Positions 12,901-25,577 of a DNA stretch of 64,000 bases are shown piece after piece (position 1 is the stretch's first letter; each line of letters begins with the position of its first letter). Made by a program: the position numbers and the translations under genes. A model generated the notes under the pieces. It did not search any database and was not told the DNA's origin. It saw only the letters and a list, made by a program, of their open reading frames with translations. Origin of the DNA: Quillaja saponaria (taxonomy: Eukaryota; Streptophyta; Magnoliopsida; Fabales; Quillajaceae); contig CM055614.1 in assembly GCA_029379385.1 (NCBI GenBank), forward strand, positions 18,519,994-18,583,993, written 5' to 3'.

Positions 12901-15436
12901 ATCATAAACATGTCTATTCAAATATGCACACAATTATACATACTAATCTAGCAACCAAAAAGTAATACTTATCCACTCATTGTTTACCGATTTTTTCTCG
13001 TCACTCCCTCTTGAGGTCACGCACGTTGTTGGCTTAATGACATTTTCTGAAGCTGTGATTAAATTTTTCAAGTATTACTTAGTTTGAAAATTTTATAGGT
13101 TATAACATTTTTATTACAAAAATTTATAAGTACTAAGTTTCATGCATATATATTTAAGGTTAACTCCGTTTTAAACATTTTCATAACCAACTTGAAGATA
13201 CGTTTGATTTTCAAATTACATACTTAACCAATTTCCACAAAACCAAATTCAAACATTATTTTTATGAAGTTAGCTATCTTTTTTATTTAGAAATTTCTCT
13301 TAAAATTAGCCTTGAACTTACGTTAAACCCTGACATGAACACGAACAGGGCAAATACAATTTCTGGTTATCAAAACTGGATTCTAATGCTTATAAAATTC
13401 TCATACTTGAGAATTAAAATATGAAACTTTTCATTATAGTTTATCAAGATATTAGGAACAATTCATCTTCATCACTCTACTCCTAAATCATTCTTTAAGA
13501 CCCCCTAACATTATTTACATCAAAACAAGTTCAATTAAACCCAAAAATCACAACTATGAATTCCAACAACTACAAAATACACATGACATGAAATTAAAAT
13601 CTAAAAAGCTCCTAGAGTTTTCCCTTAGTATGTTAGGAACAATTCTTATTCAGAGTTCCTAAGCTACTTCAAACCACAACCCTAGTACAAAATCCTCCAG
13701 ACTCACTGAAGCTTACCTAAAATCCTACACAAACTGAGCTACCATCCAACAGTTATAACGATAAATATACTTTGATTCAAGTTACAAAAATTTCTAGATA
13801 TCATCCCAAGACCATAAGCTACACTTTTCTTTTAGAACTCCTAAACTAATTCAGTCCCGAAAAATACTCAAAATATAAGATTTTTCTAACCCACAAAATC
13901 TGACCATGTTTCCTTTTTAACGCCACTTAACTACCATTTATCATCACTTTCAAATTTCTATTTCTAGACCTTTATCCACACTCAACCCAAATCCTATCAC
14001 TGATCCTTAAATAAAATACAAGTAATGATAGTTCACTCAAAGAGCAACAAAAATCCTATAAAAGTAAAGGCAAATTAAATTACTAAGATATTAATTTATT
14101 ATCTCTACGCATGATTCAATATATATTACAACTAATTTCTTTGAGGCTTTTTAACATCTTAAGGGCACTCATTTCATTACTTGAGTATATATATATATAT
14201 ATAGATTCATACATTTTCTAAGAAACGAACACAACTTTCTCAATTCATATTATTCACATTCGAAATATTGAATTCAAGCTAAACCAATTACCTAAAGCTA
14301 ATCCAAAACTTAAACTATTCACTTCTTGCAACCCAATACAAGAAAAGAAAAGTTACCTAAAGCCAGCCCCAAAATAAGAGATGTTGGAGTTGTCTTGGCT
14401 AAACCTCCAATAGCAGCAGCAAATCAAATCCTTTGTCACTACTGCCCTTCAAAACACTACACAAGCTATTGCACGCCCAAAACAAAGTAGCCAAGTTGCT
14501 GCTTCCTAGTGTTGTTACCACAGCCAAACAAAAGTTGAAGAAGGAAGGTAAGATCAATGGCAAAAGAGGTTGGATGTTTTGATTTGTTTAGTGGCAAAAA
14601 AGAAGGAAATAATATGGTAGCAAAAAGGATAACTAGAGCAACGCACGGTCAAGAGAAAAAGGTGGGTCACGGCTGGCAAAGGCTAAAGTTGAAGGAGGAA
14701 AAAAAAATGGTCAACAAGAATAAGAAGGTGGCTGCAAGAAAGATAGTTCAGCAAAGAATTCATCACCATCAAAATAGAGAAAGGAAGGAGCAGGGCATGA
14801 TCACTTGTTGTCGTACTTTAAGCTCTTGGCAACTTGCTTAAAAAAGGCTAAAATACAAGGAATCACACACACCCACAAGGGGAGGATGAGATATGTTTAT
14901 TGGCTGTAAGGAAAGGGGATTAACGGCAGAATAAGAGAAGTCAAAATCAAAAGAAGAACAGGGCTCTTCCCTAAAAGAACTCCAATAGTAGAGGAATAAA
15001 AGGAATTGAGAGGCAGTGAAGTGAAGCTTCCCCAACATTCGGTCAACAAGGGAAAAAAAAATGAACAAAGCTAAACAAAGTATAAGGTCAAGGTTAACAA
15101 GAAATTGTGTGGCGCGCATTTACTCTAGATATTTTTATATACATTTAATTTTTCCTCCACTAACTTAGTTTATACAAGTACTTCAATAAAATAAAAAAAA
15201 TTACACAAGATAAAAATCAAACTCCAAGTCAACTAATTTTTAATTCAATTGTATGTGTATATAATTTATTAATGATCAAGAGTTATACCCATTTGTTCTA
15301 ATGTTAAGTTCTCAATATCAGGTTATAACATATTACATTGTATTATTATTTAATTAGTTTTTTATTTTTTATTATTTTATGACTAGAATTTACACATTAT
15401 GTTTAAAACTCAATTTTACAATATCGGGTTATGACA
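9930..15436 (-). mobile_element. Long LTR-type sequence nested in the Harbinger element
   Basis: Read on the - strand it starts TGTCATAACCCGATATTGTA at 15436, typical of long Ty3/gypsy LTRs, and is related to 1-826. The other end is uncertain; I place it near 9930 because the sequence on the two sides of the inserted 10175-12344 element has the same character. Without that insert it would be about 3.3 kb, plausible for one LTR. No gag-pol is visible, so it is probably a solo or partial LTR. The flank at 15437 is GGCTC; no matching duplicate was found at the left. Open frames at 14557-14841 and 14838-15119 are overlapping, charged or Leu-rich and unsupported as genes. Confidence 0.45.
10175..12344 (+). 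mobile_element. LTR-like element (probable solo LTR), TGTAACACCCC family, copy 2
   Basis: Begins TGTAACATCCCCTAG and ends GGGTGTTACA, a 5'-TG...CA-3' structure of 2170 bp. It is homologous to 3444-6122 in the opposite orientation; shared blocks include GCAAGTATTCATGCATTCAT (about 11213) and CTAGTAACTTGTCTT (about 11350). Flanks ATTGT (10170-10174) and ACTGC (12345-12349) differ only by two C/T transitions, so a decayed 5-bp target duplication is likely. The open frames on the - strand at 10603-10884, 11071-11373 and 11701-11910 are artefacts of purine-rich LTR sequence. Confidence 0.6.
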
Positions 15437-15679
15437 GGCTCCCTAGCCCTAATGTTATGAAAATATTACTTTTCCTTGATTCCCCGTTGAAGAACAACTG
15501 AGTTTGAAAATTAATATTGTTTCGTATTAGCCCTCGCTGGCGAATAGAGACTAAAAGTTCGATTTTCATAAATTCTTTTTTAACTATTACTTCCAAATCA
15601 GATTATTTTGTTAAAATTAAAAAATCGTGATTAGATTATTTAGTTAGAATCAAAAGGATTGTGATTAGAATCAAAGATA

Positions 15680-17078
15680 GTGATTAATATGATTCAAGGG
15701 CTGATTTCTTTTTCTATATCTGTTTTTGTTATGTCTGAAATGGCTCGTAGATCATTATCAAGAAAGGATAAGGTTGTTTTGATGATTTGGTACATGAGAT
15801 TTAGAACAATGATAGGATTAAATATATGTTTGCCATTGATATTGTTGTTAGAGAAGATGAGAAAACCCAAGAATCCAGTAAGATCTAAAGCTACAATTTT
15901 GAAAAAATGTTGGAAATATGTATGAGTTTATTGCTACTGACCTAAGTTGTATTGAGCAACTTAGAATGGATAGGTACACATTCTATACACTATGTAAAAT
16001 GCTTTGTACCATTGGTAGCCTTAGAGATACAAAAAAATATGTTTGTTGAGGAAAGGGTTGCACTTTCTTGAATATACTTGTACATGATGAAAAAAATAGT
16101 CTATTAAAAAATTGACTAAAGTGATTAACCAAGAACATTAGTAGGGATGAGATTTTATTGAAGATACCAGAACCAATTCCTGAAATTGTATGAGTGGGGG
16201 GTGAAAATGGTTTAAGGTGGATTTTCTAGCATATTTTTTCATCTATTAACAGTATCCTTGTATTTATTGAATGACCATTGACTTTAACTTCATGAATCGA
16301 ATTGCTTAGGAGCAGTGAATGGAACTTATATAAAGTTGAAAGTGCCTAATATTGCTAAACCAAGATACTAAAACAGGAAGGGGAAATTACAACCAATGTC
16401 TTCGGAGTGTGTTCAAGAAGATATGCAATTTATCTATGTCTTACCTAGGTGGGAAGGATCAGCTGTGTATAGTAGGGTACTTAGAGATGCACTGAATATA
16501 AGACATCCATTAAAAATATCTTGGTAAGACAAAATTTTAAGTAGCATTTAGCTTTTTAAATAAATAATAATAAACACTTTAAAAGTGTTTTTTTTTTTCC
16601 ATAGTATAGGTTATTATTATCTTGTTGAGGCTGGCTACACAAATTGTAATGGTTTTCTTGTGCCTTATAAAGGGCAAAGGTATCATTTCAATATTTAGAA
16701 AGTTGGTCGTCAACCAACTAACCGTGAAAAGTTTTTCAATATGAAACATTTAGCAGTTAGGAATATAATTGAGCAGAGTTTTGCATTGCTTAAGATGTAA
16801 TAGAAGATACTTTGGAACACTTGTTTTTATGGTATTGACACACATGCTAATATTATCACTGCATGTTATCTTATTCATAATCTCATTGGAAAGGAGATGC
16901 GTGTTGATCCAATGGAAGTTTTGTTAGATGCTGAAATGGAAAGACAAAATTTCATAGAAGAGTATAACCAAGAGAACTATATTGATGTGGTGGAAAGTTC
17001 ACCTGAGTAGGCAATTTAAAGAGATAATCTAGCTAATGAGATGTTTGTTAATTGGTTAGCACATAGTGGTCTAAACTA
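15680..17078 (+). pseudogene. PIF/Harbinger transposase, inactive
   Basis: A decayed DDE_Tnp_4-type transposase. In order I see the N-terminal LRMDRYTFYTLCKMLCTIG block (about 15960-16020), the first catalytic region LGAVNGTYIKLKVP (about 16305-16350), the second LPRWEGSAVYSRVLRDAL (about 16440-16490), the YYYLVEAGYTNCNGFLVPY block (about 16613-16670), the third region RNIIEQSFALLKM (about 16760-16797), and the usual C-terminal NLANEMFVNWLAHSGLN (17028-17078). A GT-AG intron fits 16524-16604. Stops and frameshifts interrupt it. The first catalytic Asp is Asn (codon AAT 16318-16320) and the second is Tyr (TAT 16468-16470); the Glu (GAG 16771-16773) remains. It would have mobilised this element and related MITEs; it is now non-functional. 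Confidence 0.85.
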
Positions 17079-17408
17079 GATAGTTTTTTCTTTATAATGT
17101 ACTCAATACTTTAATTAGTAAAACTAAGATGTATTCTAATTTTTGTATTTAGGTTTCCTTATGTGATTTTTGGTGAAAATATTAGATGGATGAAATGTAA
17201 TCTTGAAACCTTGGTTTTGTATGAAAATAGAATTATGAGTTTATTGTGTTTATGTCATATATCATTATGGATTTCAGTAGGACTTTATAATTTAGTTTTA
17301 GTTTGATCCAAAAAGCAATCTGCAGGAAGAGAGGCCTCTGGTTTAAAATAATGTTGTTTAAACATTTCTTTTGATTTGTTTTTCAGTATATCAAAATCTT
17401 AACAAAGA

Positions 17409-19440
17409 ATGTGGCTGAATGAAGAAGATGCATGCTTGACAACATCTTTACTAGAAATACATCAAGAAGGAAAGTATAAAAGTAGAAATAGTTTCAAACC
17501 GGGATATCTAGTATATCATGAGACTCTTATGGACCAAAAGCTACCAGGTTGTGGCTTGAAAACTGTTAACATAGATTCTAGGTTAAGTTATTTGAAGAGG
17601 CAATTCTTTGCTTTGCTTGAGATTAAAAAAAAAGGCAGCGAATTTTCATGGGATGATGAGAAAAAAATGATGAAAGGTAAGTGTGCTATATTTGATGAAT
17701 AGGCTAATGGAAGAAAAAAATCTATTACTTTTGATTAATGTCAAGGAATACAAATAAGTAATAAATTCTTGTTGTATGCTTTGATTTGGCAAAAACATTT
17801 TGCCTTCATGTTAATTTCTGCCACCACTAAACTAGAATTTCCTTTTCATGCTCTAATAGGTTGGTGGCTCAGTTTGTTCTAAGACAAATGAGAAATAGGG
17901 AAAGCATAGAAATAGATATGCTATTGAGTTTACTGTATCATTTTCTATTCTTCTCTCAATAATTTGAGATAGACTTTTTATCATATTGAAGTAAGATATT
18001 AGGAAATATGATGTGCAACTGATAATTTAAGGGATGTCAAGGAATAAAAAAAAGTAATATATTCTTGGTCCGGCTCAGTTATTTAATATCTCTATATTGA
18101 GAAAAATATAAATAGGTGTCTGTGTGTAGGCTTAGTTAGGAATATGCATAATAATTACTTGATATTATAATTTGGATTCAGTGCTCCTGTAACGACTAGT
18201 TGTAATAAGAAATACTAGGTAATTCACTAGCATTTTAGCAACATCCATCATGTTCACAAGGATAAGATAGTTTGAGTATTACCTATGTCCTGTTCAAGTA
18301 AAAGTTATACTCAGCAGTCAAAACAGATTATAGTGAAGGGGTAATATAAGATATTGAAGAAAACTGTATGAACCAATTCTGTTGTAGTATAATACATAAA
18401 TCATACATATTTTGCAAATAAAATCTGCAAAGAAAAGATAGTGCAGATTCTTGTAAAATGTCATAGAAATTATGCAATAATCTAGACTAATATTTTTTTT
18501 TCTTGTTTATTTATGAGACTCTCTCATTCCATGCTTTAGTAAAGACAATATTTTGTTTAAACTTCAAAGTCATTAACTGCATAGCTTTCTCCTGTGATAA
18601 ACAAATCATTATTATACTTTCAACATCAAAGTATGCATTGGACAAGACAACAACATTAGTAATATCAGAAAGTTTTTCAAATTAATAAGACTAATTTTGA
18701 TACAGGATCCAAACTACTTGTATGATGAATCCATGTAGATACAGTATTTTTATTTTATTTTCCCTTGCTTTTTCTACCTTTTTCTTTGTTTATGTTTATG
18801 TTTATGTTTTGCTCATTATCATGGGAGTGAGATGTGCTTATAAATTTGTACATAATCCTTTGACTATTAAGCTAATCTTTTCTTTTCTCTTACTTGCTGT
18901 AGAGTCCCAGGGATGTGAAAGGACTTTATAGGTAGTTTTGGCCTGTTTATGATTCTTTTGAAGAAGTACATGCTAAGAATAAAGCATCAAGTACTAGTGC
19001 TGCAAATGTTGTAGATCGCTATTATCAAGATATTAATGAAGGCAGTAAGATAGTAATTGTGCAGCATAAAATTCTTTCATAGATAAGGATACAAGTGAAT
19101 ATAATGAATTATCTATTGATCAAAAAGTTAGCACAAGTCGAAAAGGAAAACTAAAGAACAAACAAATTAATAAAATGTAAGAGCACATTGTGGATGTCAT
19201 GTAACAAATGATTCAAAGTAACAACAATTGTTATGAACAACTTGTCACTGTCTTCAAAGGAGATGAAAAGCATGATAGAAGTCATCAGTGTGAGGAATTG
19301 GTGGAATTGTTAGGTTGCCTGTAATATTTTACATGCAATGAAAAAGATGACTGACGATGACATAATGATGTTTTATAGCTTGACGAATGAGGATAAAAAA
19401 TATAGCTTTGTTCAAATGGTTTTTGGTGCTATGTAGGTGT
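17409..19440 (+). pseudogene. Myb/SANT-like ORF of the Harbinger element, broken
   Basis: The first part (17409-17702) is a Myb_DNA-bind_3-type domain: W..EEDACL..SLLEIHQEGKY near the start, FKPGYL, LPGCGLKT and FSWDDEKKM are the family landmarks. It ends FDE followed by TAG where the family normally has Trp, so the stop at 17700-17702 looks like a TGG-to-TAG change. The family's second part reappears after a probable intron, from about 18903 (SPRDVKGLYR, then VYDSFEEVHAKNKAS and NVVDRYYQDINEG), with several stops to about 19440. In PIF/Harbinger elements this DNA-binding protein works with the transposase. Its position just downstream on the same strand supports the assignment. Confidence 0.8.
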
Positions 19441-19973
19441 TGTTGGGTTATTTATGATACTTTTGAATTAACTTTTTTTAAATATTGTGTGCTTTTGGCT
19501 CTTTTAGGGCTTGAATTGATGTCTTCTTTGTTATTATTATTTTTTAAAATATAATTAGGTTTGAATATTAAATTAGATAATTTGTGACATGTTCATGAAA
19601 ATAGTGATTTTTTTTTATTACAGGAAATAATAGGTTGGTTTGCTAATCTATTGGTAAGAATTATAAATATATATATATATATTATTTAATTAGTTTTAAA
19701 ATTAAGTTCCATTTGTTAAAAAAATTAATTTATTTACATGATTTGATGCAATAATTTTTTATCATTATCGCAAGATTAAATAAAATCAAATAATACCCAG
19801 AAAAAATAAATTTTTTTTGTTTATCATTAATATCGTATCAATTATGATTAACATTTAAGAAATTAAGAATTAACTTACATGAATAATTCTAACCAAACAT
19901 AATTAAGCTTAAGATTTCTCTCCTTGCATTGTTTAACTCTTAAATTTTTAACCCCATACTAAACACACCCTAA

Positions 19974-22900
19974 AAAATAAAGATTAATGCACATAATGCA
20001 AAATTTCATGGTTCTTCATTTTAGATTCAAGTCCTATTCTCTTTTTTCAATTCATTTATATCATAATAAAAAACTAAGGATGTTACTGTAAGATATATAA
20101 TTGCTATAACTAAATTTATATGTATTTTTTAAGTGTACTGTTAAAACGACAGTAAGTTATATTATTAATTGCAATATTTTCATTATCTTTATAATTTATT
20201 TTTCGTAATTATACTATATACATATATATATTAATATACTATATTCCCAATTTCAATAATGTCATCATTTGTATGATGATGATGAAAAACAAAAGTGAAA
20301 GTGATAAAAAAAAAATCTTTTAATGTCTATATCTATATCTATACCATAAGAAAAAAAAAATCATTTCATTATCTTTGAAATAGTTTTTGAATTTTAAATA
20401 GTGCTTATATCCACATTATACAAGTCAATTGTAAATAGTATATACATATTATAAATTATACGAATGTCAATTGATAGTTAACATATAAAGAAATGTCTAT
20501 AAAGATGTGTTTGCAAATTCAGTTCACATACTACAATTGGTAGCAATTCTAAAATTGTTTTCTTTCTGATGATAGCATATGTTTAAAAAAAGACATTAAT
20601 TTATACATTCTCACCTTTAACCATCTCTACTCTAATTGATCGTAAATTTACATTTACGTTTTTTTCTTTTATGAAACAATCTTTGATTTTATACAATTAT
20701 ATTTTTTTATTTCATCTTTTTACTTCTTTCGTATTATATTCTAATTTTTTTTTCTAATTTAATATTTATTTTTCATATAGGATAAGGAGAACAATGTCAA
20801 AATCTCAAAAATCAAGGCTTCTACATTTATTAGAAGAATTGCTGATTATTATAATACTTATACTCATTGAATCATATACTGATCATAATTTAGACTTTAT
20901 AAATATTTATTATGTATAATTTTATGACATAATATATATATTACTTATATTTATATATTTGTGTTGTCGTTGATATTATTAAAGAAATAAACAAACTATT
21001 TATCTAAAATTTAATCTCGCTATTACATATAGTATGTATTTTTATTTTTATTTTTTAATGTTATTTATTAGTGAGTTTAACCTTTTTATATATAAGTGTA
21101 AGGATTTATATTGTTTGGTTTCAACCAAAATAGTCTACGAGATGTTATTATGCCAAGATCTTATTTAATATCGTTATCTTCATGACCACATTATTTTTAC
21201 TTAATTACCAAATATATGAATGCCAAAAACAAAGATGCACAAATGACATTAGCTCTGGTAAGTATGTTAAACACTGTGTATATTTTATAATGATAATAAT
21301 AGTTATTTACTGACACATTAAATATTATTTTTTGTTTTTAACAGAGTTACACATTTTGCATGCCTCCTACAAAATTGGCACTCAATATATAATATATTAC
21401 GTACAAATCCTGGTCATATTAGATTATATACTTATGAAATGTTATTACTGGCAAAAGATACTACATATTAAAAAAAGAATTTTTATCATGTGGAAAGTTT
21501 GTCGCATATATAGGGTATTTATTCACTACAATTTTAGAGAAGATATGGAGAGAATGTTGTATCATGCTCGCATTAGTACTAAGTTATTTTCCCTAATCGA
21601 TTAGAAGTGCCCCAATTTTTCCTGTAAGAGTAATAAATTTTTATGCCAAACTCGCTCTATCACTCATATGAATAATTCTTGTTCCCTTGATTGTGTCATA
21701 AAAATGAATACACTAATTTGGTAGACAAACTATTATTACTACACATGTAAAATAAAATATGTTAGATAAGAATATTGACCGATGAATTAGTAACATATAG
21801 ATATATACCGAGTATGATTTGTGTATGTGTATTAACCTTCTGGTCATATTGATTATATAACTACAAATGGTTGATTCCAATTTCTACGTTGTAAGTTTTT
21901 TTTTTTTAATTAATAAGGAATAAATTGTGAAATATTGTGATGATTGTTGTTTGCAATGGTATTTCATGCTTAATAATAATAATAATTATTATTGGCTATA
22001 TTGATTATGTAACTTTCTTAATATGAATGATAGTAACAAAATATTGTGAAGTTGATGATTTAAGAAAAAATAATGATATTGGTACGAATGATAAAATTGT
22101 GAAGTGCCATTACAAATGAATAAATTTTTTACATGTCAAATATGAGTATAAAAAAAATTAAATCATAGGAAATATATTTGTAAATAAAATATTATGGAGA
22201 AATGGAAATACCATGGTTATGGTGGAATTGGAGTTTTCTGGCAGGGTGAGGAAGAAAAATAAATAAATAAATATTTTTGTTATATATTTAATATTTTTTT
22301 AATTAAACTTTTATATATGTTACGTGATTGTTTGTTATTGGTCTAACTAATTAATCATCAATTATTTTATAATAATAAATTTATTTGTCTTATTTGCATA
22401 TACAGCATGTGAGAATTATTTTCTTCAAGCTTTTAGCTTTTTCGCCACCTTTAAATCCTTAAAGAAATTAACTTTTTTAAATCAATTAGATAAACTCTTA
22501 TTAATATTTGAATAGAAATACAGTGGTAATCCAAAACTAAAAATTAACAAAAATACTTTTTGTATAATCTTCACAGCCAATTTAAAAAAATAAACAAAAT
22601 TTCAATTATAAAAAATAATAAATTTTGCATAAAAAAGAAAATTAAACATTTAATATACTAGCATAATGATATATAAATAACAACAAAAAACACATCTACA
22701 GTTAAAAGAAAAACGAATAATATAAGTAGATATGTAGAAGGATTAAAACAAAAGACAATGATGAAATCATTTAGCATGTGGAGTATACTTATGGTAATAT
22801 TTTGTCCATCACTTTTAGTGTTTTTTTAAATAAATTTGTAATATTAAAAACTAAAAGTTATTATATTTATTTATGATAATTATTTTAATTTAAAAAGTGT

Positions 22901-24528
22901 GATAAAAAGTGAGAGGAATATCAGTATCAAAGAAAAATAGATTTTTAAGAATTAAAAAGTAAAACTATTTTATTAAAAAATAAACTATTTTATTTATAAT
23001 AACTAATTAAATCATTCAGAATATCAACATTAGTTAAATAAAATATAAATAATGTTGTATATGTACTGTGACAAAGTAAAACTACTTAACTTATTGATGT
23101 ACTTATTATAAGTATGTGAATATAGATATTTATGAAGAAAAATTGCATATATAAATATTAAAGTAAGTCAACTATTTTAGAACATAAGTTATATATATAT
23201 TTTTTTAATTTTCAAGGGATTCATATCCTTACAACTGTATAAATATTATATAAAATAGTATTATAATAATATTCTATTTACTTTATTAATATAAAATTTA
23301 TATAACAGCATAATATTTTAGTTTAGTTTTGAAAACAAGTAAATATGTTTTTTTTTTTTTTAATAAAATATAAAAGGATTAGACTAATATACTTTTTTTT
23401 TTTAGTTAGAAAATTTGTTTATCTTATATTTGATTAACTAAGAGCATAAGAATTGGTGATGTTAATAGTAACAGACAAGTAGGTCATAATCATAAAATAA
23501 ATAGCCTGGAAAATAGTGCTTTGTATATAGACAAAACAAATACTTCAAGTTGTAATCACACAGCACGCAAATAATATTGAATTTTTTATATATATTTTTG
23601 TTGATCTAAGGTCTATTATAACTATTTTCATTTCAAGCTAACTACTATAATAAATAAAAATGTCAATATTAAGTGAAATGAAATAAAATTTATATCAATA
23701 TACTATATCTAATTTAAACTACCTGATTGGAGATTAGTTTGGTCTCATCTAAATATTATAATTATCTTTCACTTTTTTGTTTTCTGTTTCATTTTCTATA
23801 ATAGCTCTCCACTTGTTAAAGGTAACATAAACTTGAAATTTCTTTTTTTCATGCACATATGCAAGTTTTTGTATTTGCACCATCAATCAAAGAAGACTTC
23901 AATGAAAGATTAGTGGAGGAGAATGTTTCTATTGGTAGATAAATTATTAATAAAGTGTTATTACCAAAGAGATTTAATTAATGAATTTATAAAAATCAAT
24001 AAAGTTAGTGGATATAGGGTGTGATCCTATTAATTTGCACGTTTAACAAGAATAAAGATATCTGTTGATAGTGGAGTGTAAAAATAATATATATCAATAG
24101 TTGTCTCCAATATTTAATGATATTGTAGTATTGTTTATTTGTATTATTTACTAATAGATATTTCTTAACATTCATAAATAATTATGATATATTAAATTAA
24201 AGAATATGCCATTTTATATATTATGTGATAGGGTATACCATTTTAGTCTGTTATCAATCACATTGATTTAAACTTTATATTTATTTTTAAAATACAAATT
24301 TTTTTTAACTTAACATTAATATATTTTTCAATTTATGATAGATTAAAAAATAATAATTTTCACTATTAAATTTATATTTTATAAAAATAAAAAATTTATT
24401 TGAACTCTTATACTTGTATTTTATTATTATTTTTTATATATTGAAAAACTAAGTTTTTATTTTATTTTATTTGTTTTCTTTCTGTTTGTATTATTTGTTT
24501 ATATGAGTTTATGGTTTGATTTCTTATA
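19974..24528. other. Gene-free, very AT-rich intergenic region
   Basis: No supported gene in about 4.5 kb. The open frame 21332-21604 is Ile/Tyr-rich with no known domain. Scattered (TA)n runs occur (for example about 19666-19682). A 45-bp block at 24142-24186 recurs downstream of the LINE. Confidence 0.5.
24142..24186. repeat. 45-bp direct repeat, copy A
   Basis: The block starting TATTATTTACTAATAGATAT and ending CATAAATAATTATG is identical, as far as I can read, to 27402-27446. The two copies flank the LINE insertion but lie well outside its target duplication, so they predate or are independent of it. Confidence 0.8.
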
Positions 24529-24548
24529 AATATTATTATCTATCACAA
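24529..24548 (+). repeat. LINE target-site duplication, left copy
   Basis: AATATTATTATCTATCACAA, identical to 27145-27164. It marks the left boundary of the RTE LINE. Confidence 0.9.
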
Positions 24549-24722
24549 TAGGTTGACGGTCAGCGTAAAACTAGTCAAATCCTATGGTGATGAATCCTAC
24601 CGAATATTCGTTGGGGCGTAACTCTCTTATCACAATAGGCTGCTTCGGATCCCGGGTGTAGTGAGAAATGAGCAAGAGTTGAGTCGTCACATTCTTAGTA
24701 GCGCACCACATCAGCGCCAGGT

Positions 24723-25526
24723 GTGGTGCAAAATGAGCAAAGGTTCTCGCATCGAGGGTGGGTGCGGGTAAATAAGCTAGTTCAAGATAAGCTTCGCATA
24801 GCTACTTGGAACATAGGGACTCTTACTGGTAAATTGAGAGAGCTTGTAGATACTATGAGTAGAAGGAGGATTAGTATTGTTTGTTTGCAAGAAACTAAGT
24901 GGGTAGGAGAAAAGGCTAAAGAGATAGAGAGAACAGGATTCAAGATGTGGTATACCGATAAGACTAGAAATATGAATGGAGTGGCGATTATTATAGATGG
25001 AAATTTGAAGGACGAGGTTGTTGAAATCAAGAGGAAAAGTGATAGAATAATTTTAGTGAAATTGATGATAGACGAGGAGGCATTTAATATCATTAGCCCC
25101 TATGCTCCCCAAATAGGATTGGAAGAATCTACTAAGAAGGCTTTTTGGGATGATTTAGAGAAGATAGTTCAATGACTACAATTAGGTGAGAAATTGTTTA
25201 TTGGTGCTGATTTGAACGGTTATGTAGGAAGTACTAACGAGGGTTTTGAGCGCGTACATGGAGTATATGATTATGGCGTTGGGAATGAGGGTGGAGAGTC
25301 TATTTTAGATTTTGCAGTTGCGTATGACTTGATTTTAGCTAACACGTTTTTTAAGAAACGAGAGTCGCACTTAATCACCTTTTGTAGCGGGCCAAATAAG
25401 AGCCAAATAGATTTTGTTCTGACTAGAAAGGTTGATAGAGCGGTTTGTAAGGATTGTGAAGTTTTACCCGGTGAGTGTTTAGTGTCTCAGCATAAACTTA
25501 TGGTTGTGGATGGTGAAGTTAAGTAG
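24723..25526 (+). pseudogene. LINE apurinic-type endonuclease (EEP) domain
   Basis: Frame 3 encodes an exonuclease-endonuclease-phosphatase domain. Landmarks in order: LRIATWNIGTLTGK, VCLQETKWVG (metal-binding Glu), then after a stop at 25173-25175 IGADLNGYVG (Asp/Asn pair), SQIDFVLT, and SQHKLMVVD (catalytic His; the family usually has SDH). A second stop occurs at 25524-25526. In RTE LINEs this domain nicks the target DNA to prime reverse transcription. The two stops split what was one reading frame continuing into 25578-25865. Confidence 0.85.
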
Positions 25527-25577
25527 CGGAAGCAAAAGCATAGAAGTAATAAGTATATTAAGACTAGATGGTGGAAT

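Larger units (their letters stand above)
8248..19970 (+). mobile_element. PIF/Harbinger DNA transposon carrying nested LTR sequences
   Basis: The left end is GGGTGTGTTTAGTTTAAGGT at 8248. The right end at 19970 reads, on the - strand, GGGTGTGTTTAGTATGGGGT. These form terminal inverted repeats, perfect for 13 bp and still similar over about 24 bp. Both are flanked by TAA (8245-8247 and 19971-19973), the 3-bp TWA target duplication of this superfamily. Inside, on the + strand, are a PIF-type DDE transposase remnant and a Myb/SANT-like second ORF, the usual two genes of an autonomous Harbinger. The full 11.7 kb is too long for the family, but removing the LTR sequence at about 9930-15436 leaves about 6.2 kb, a normal size. 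The stretch 8248-9930 shows no gene. Confidence 0.75.

Noticed and set aside
14557..15119. Two overlapping open frames of about 94 residues on opposite strands
   Set aside because: Both lie in LTR-type sequence; one is Lys-rich and the other Leu/Phe-rich, with no conserved motif.
24782..25093. 103-residue open frame antisense to the LINE
   Set aside because: Shadow of the endonuclease coding strand.
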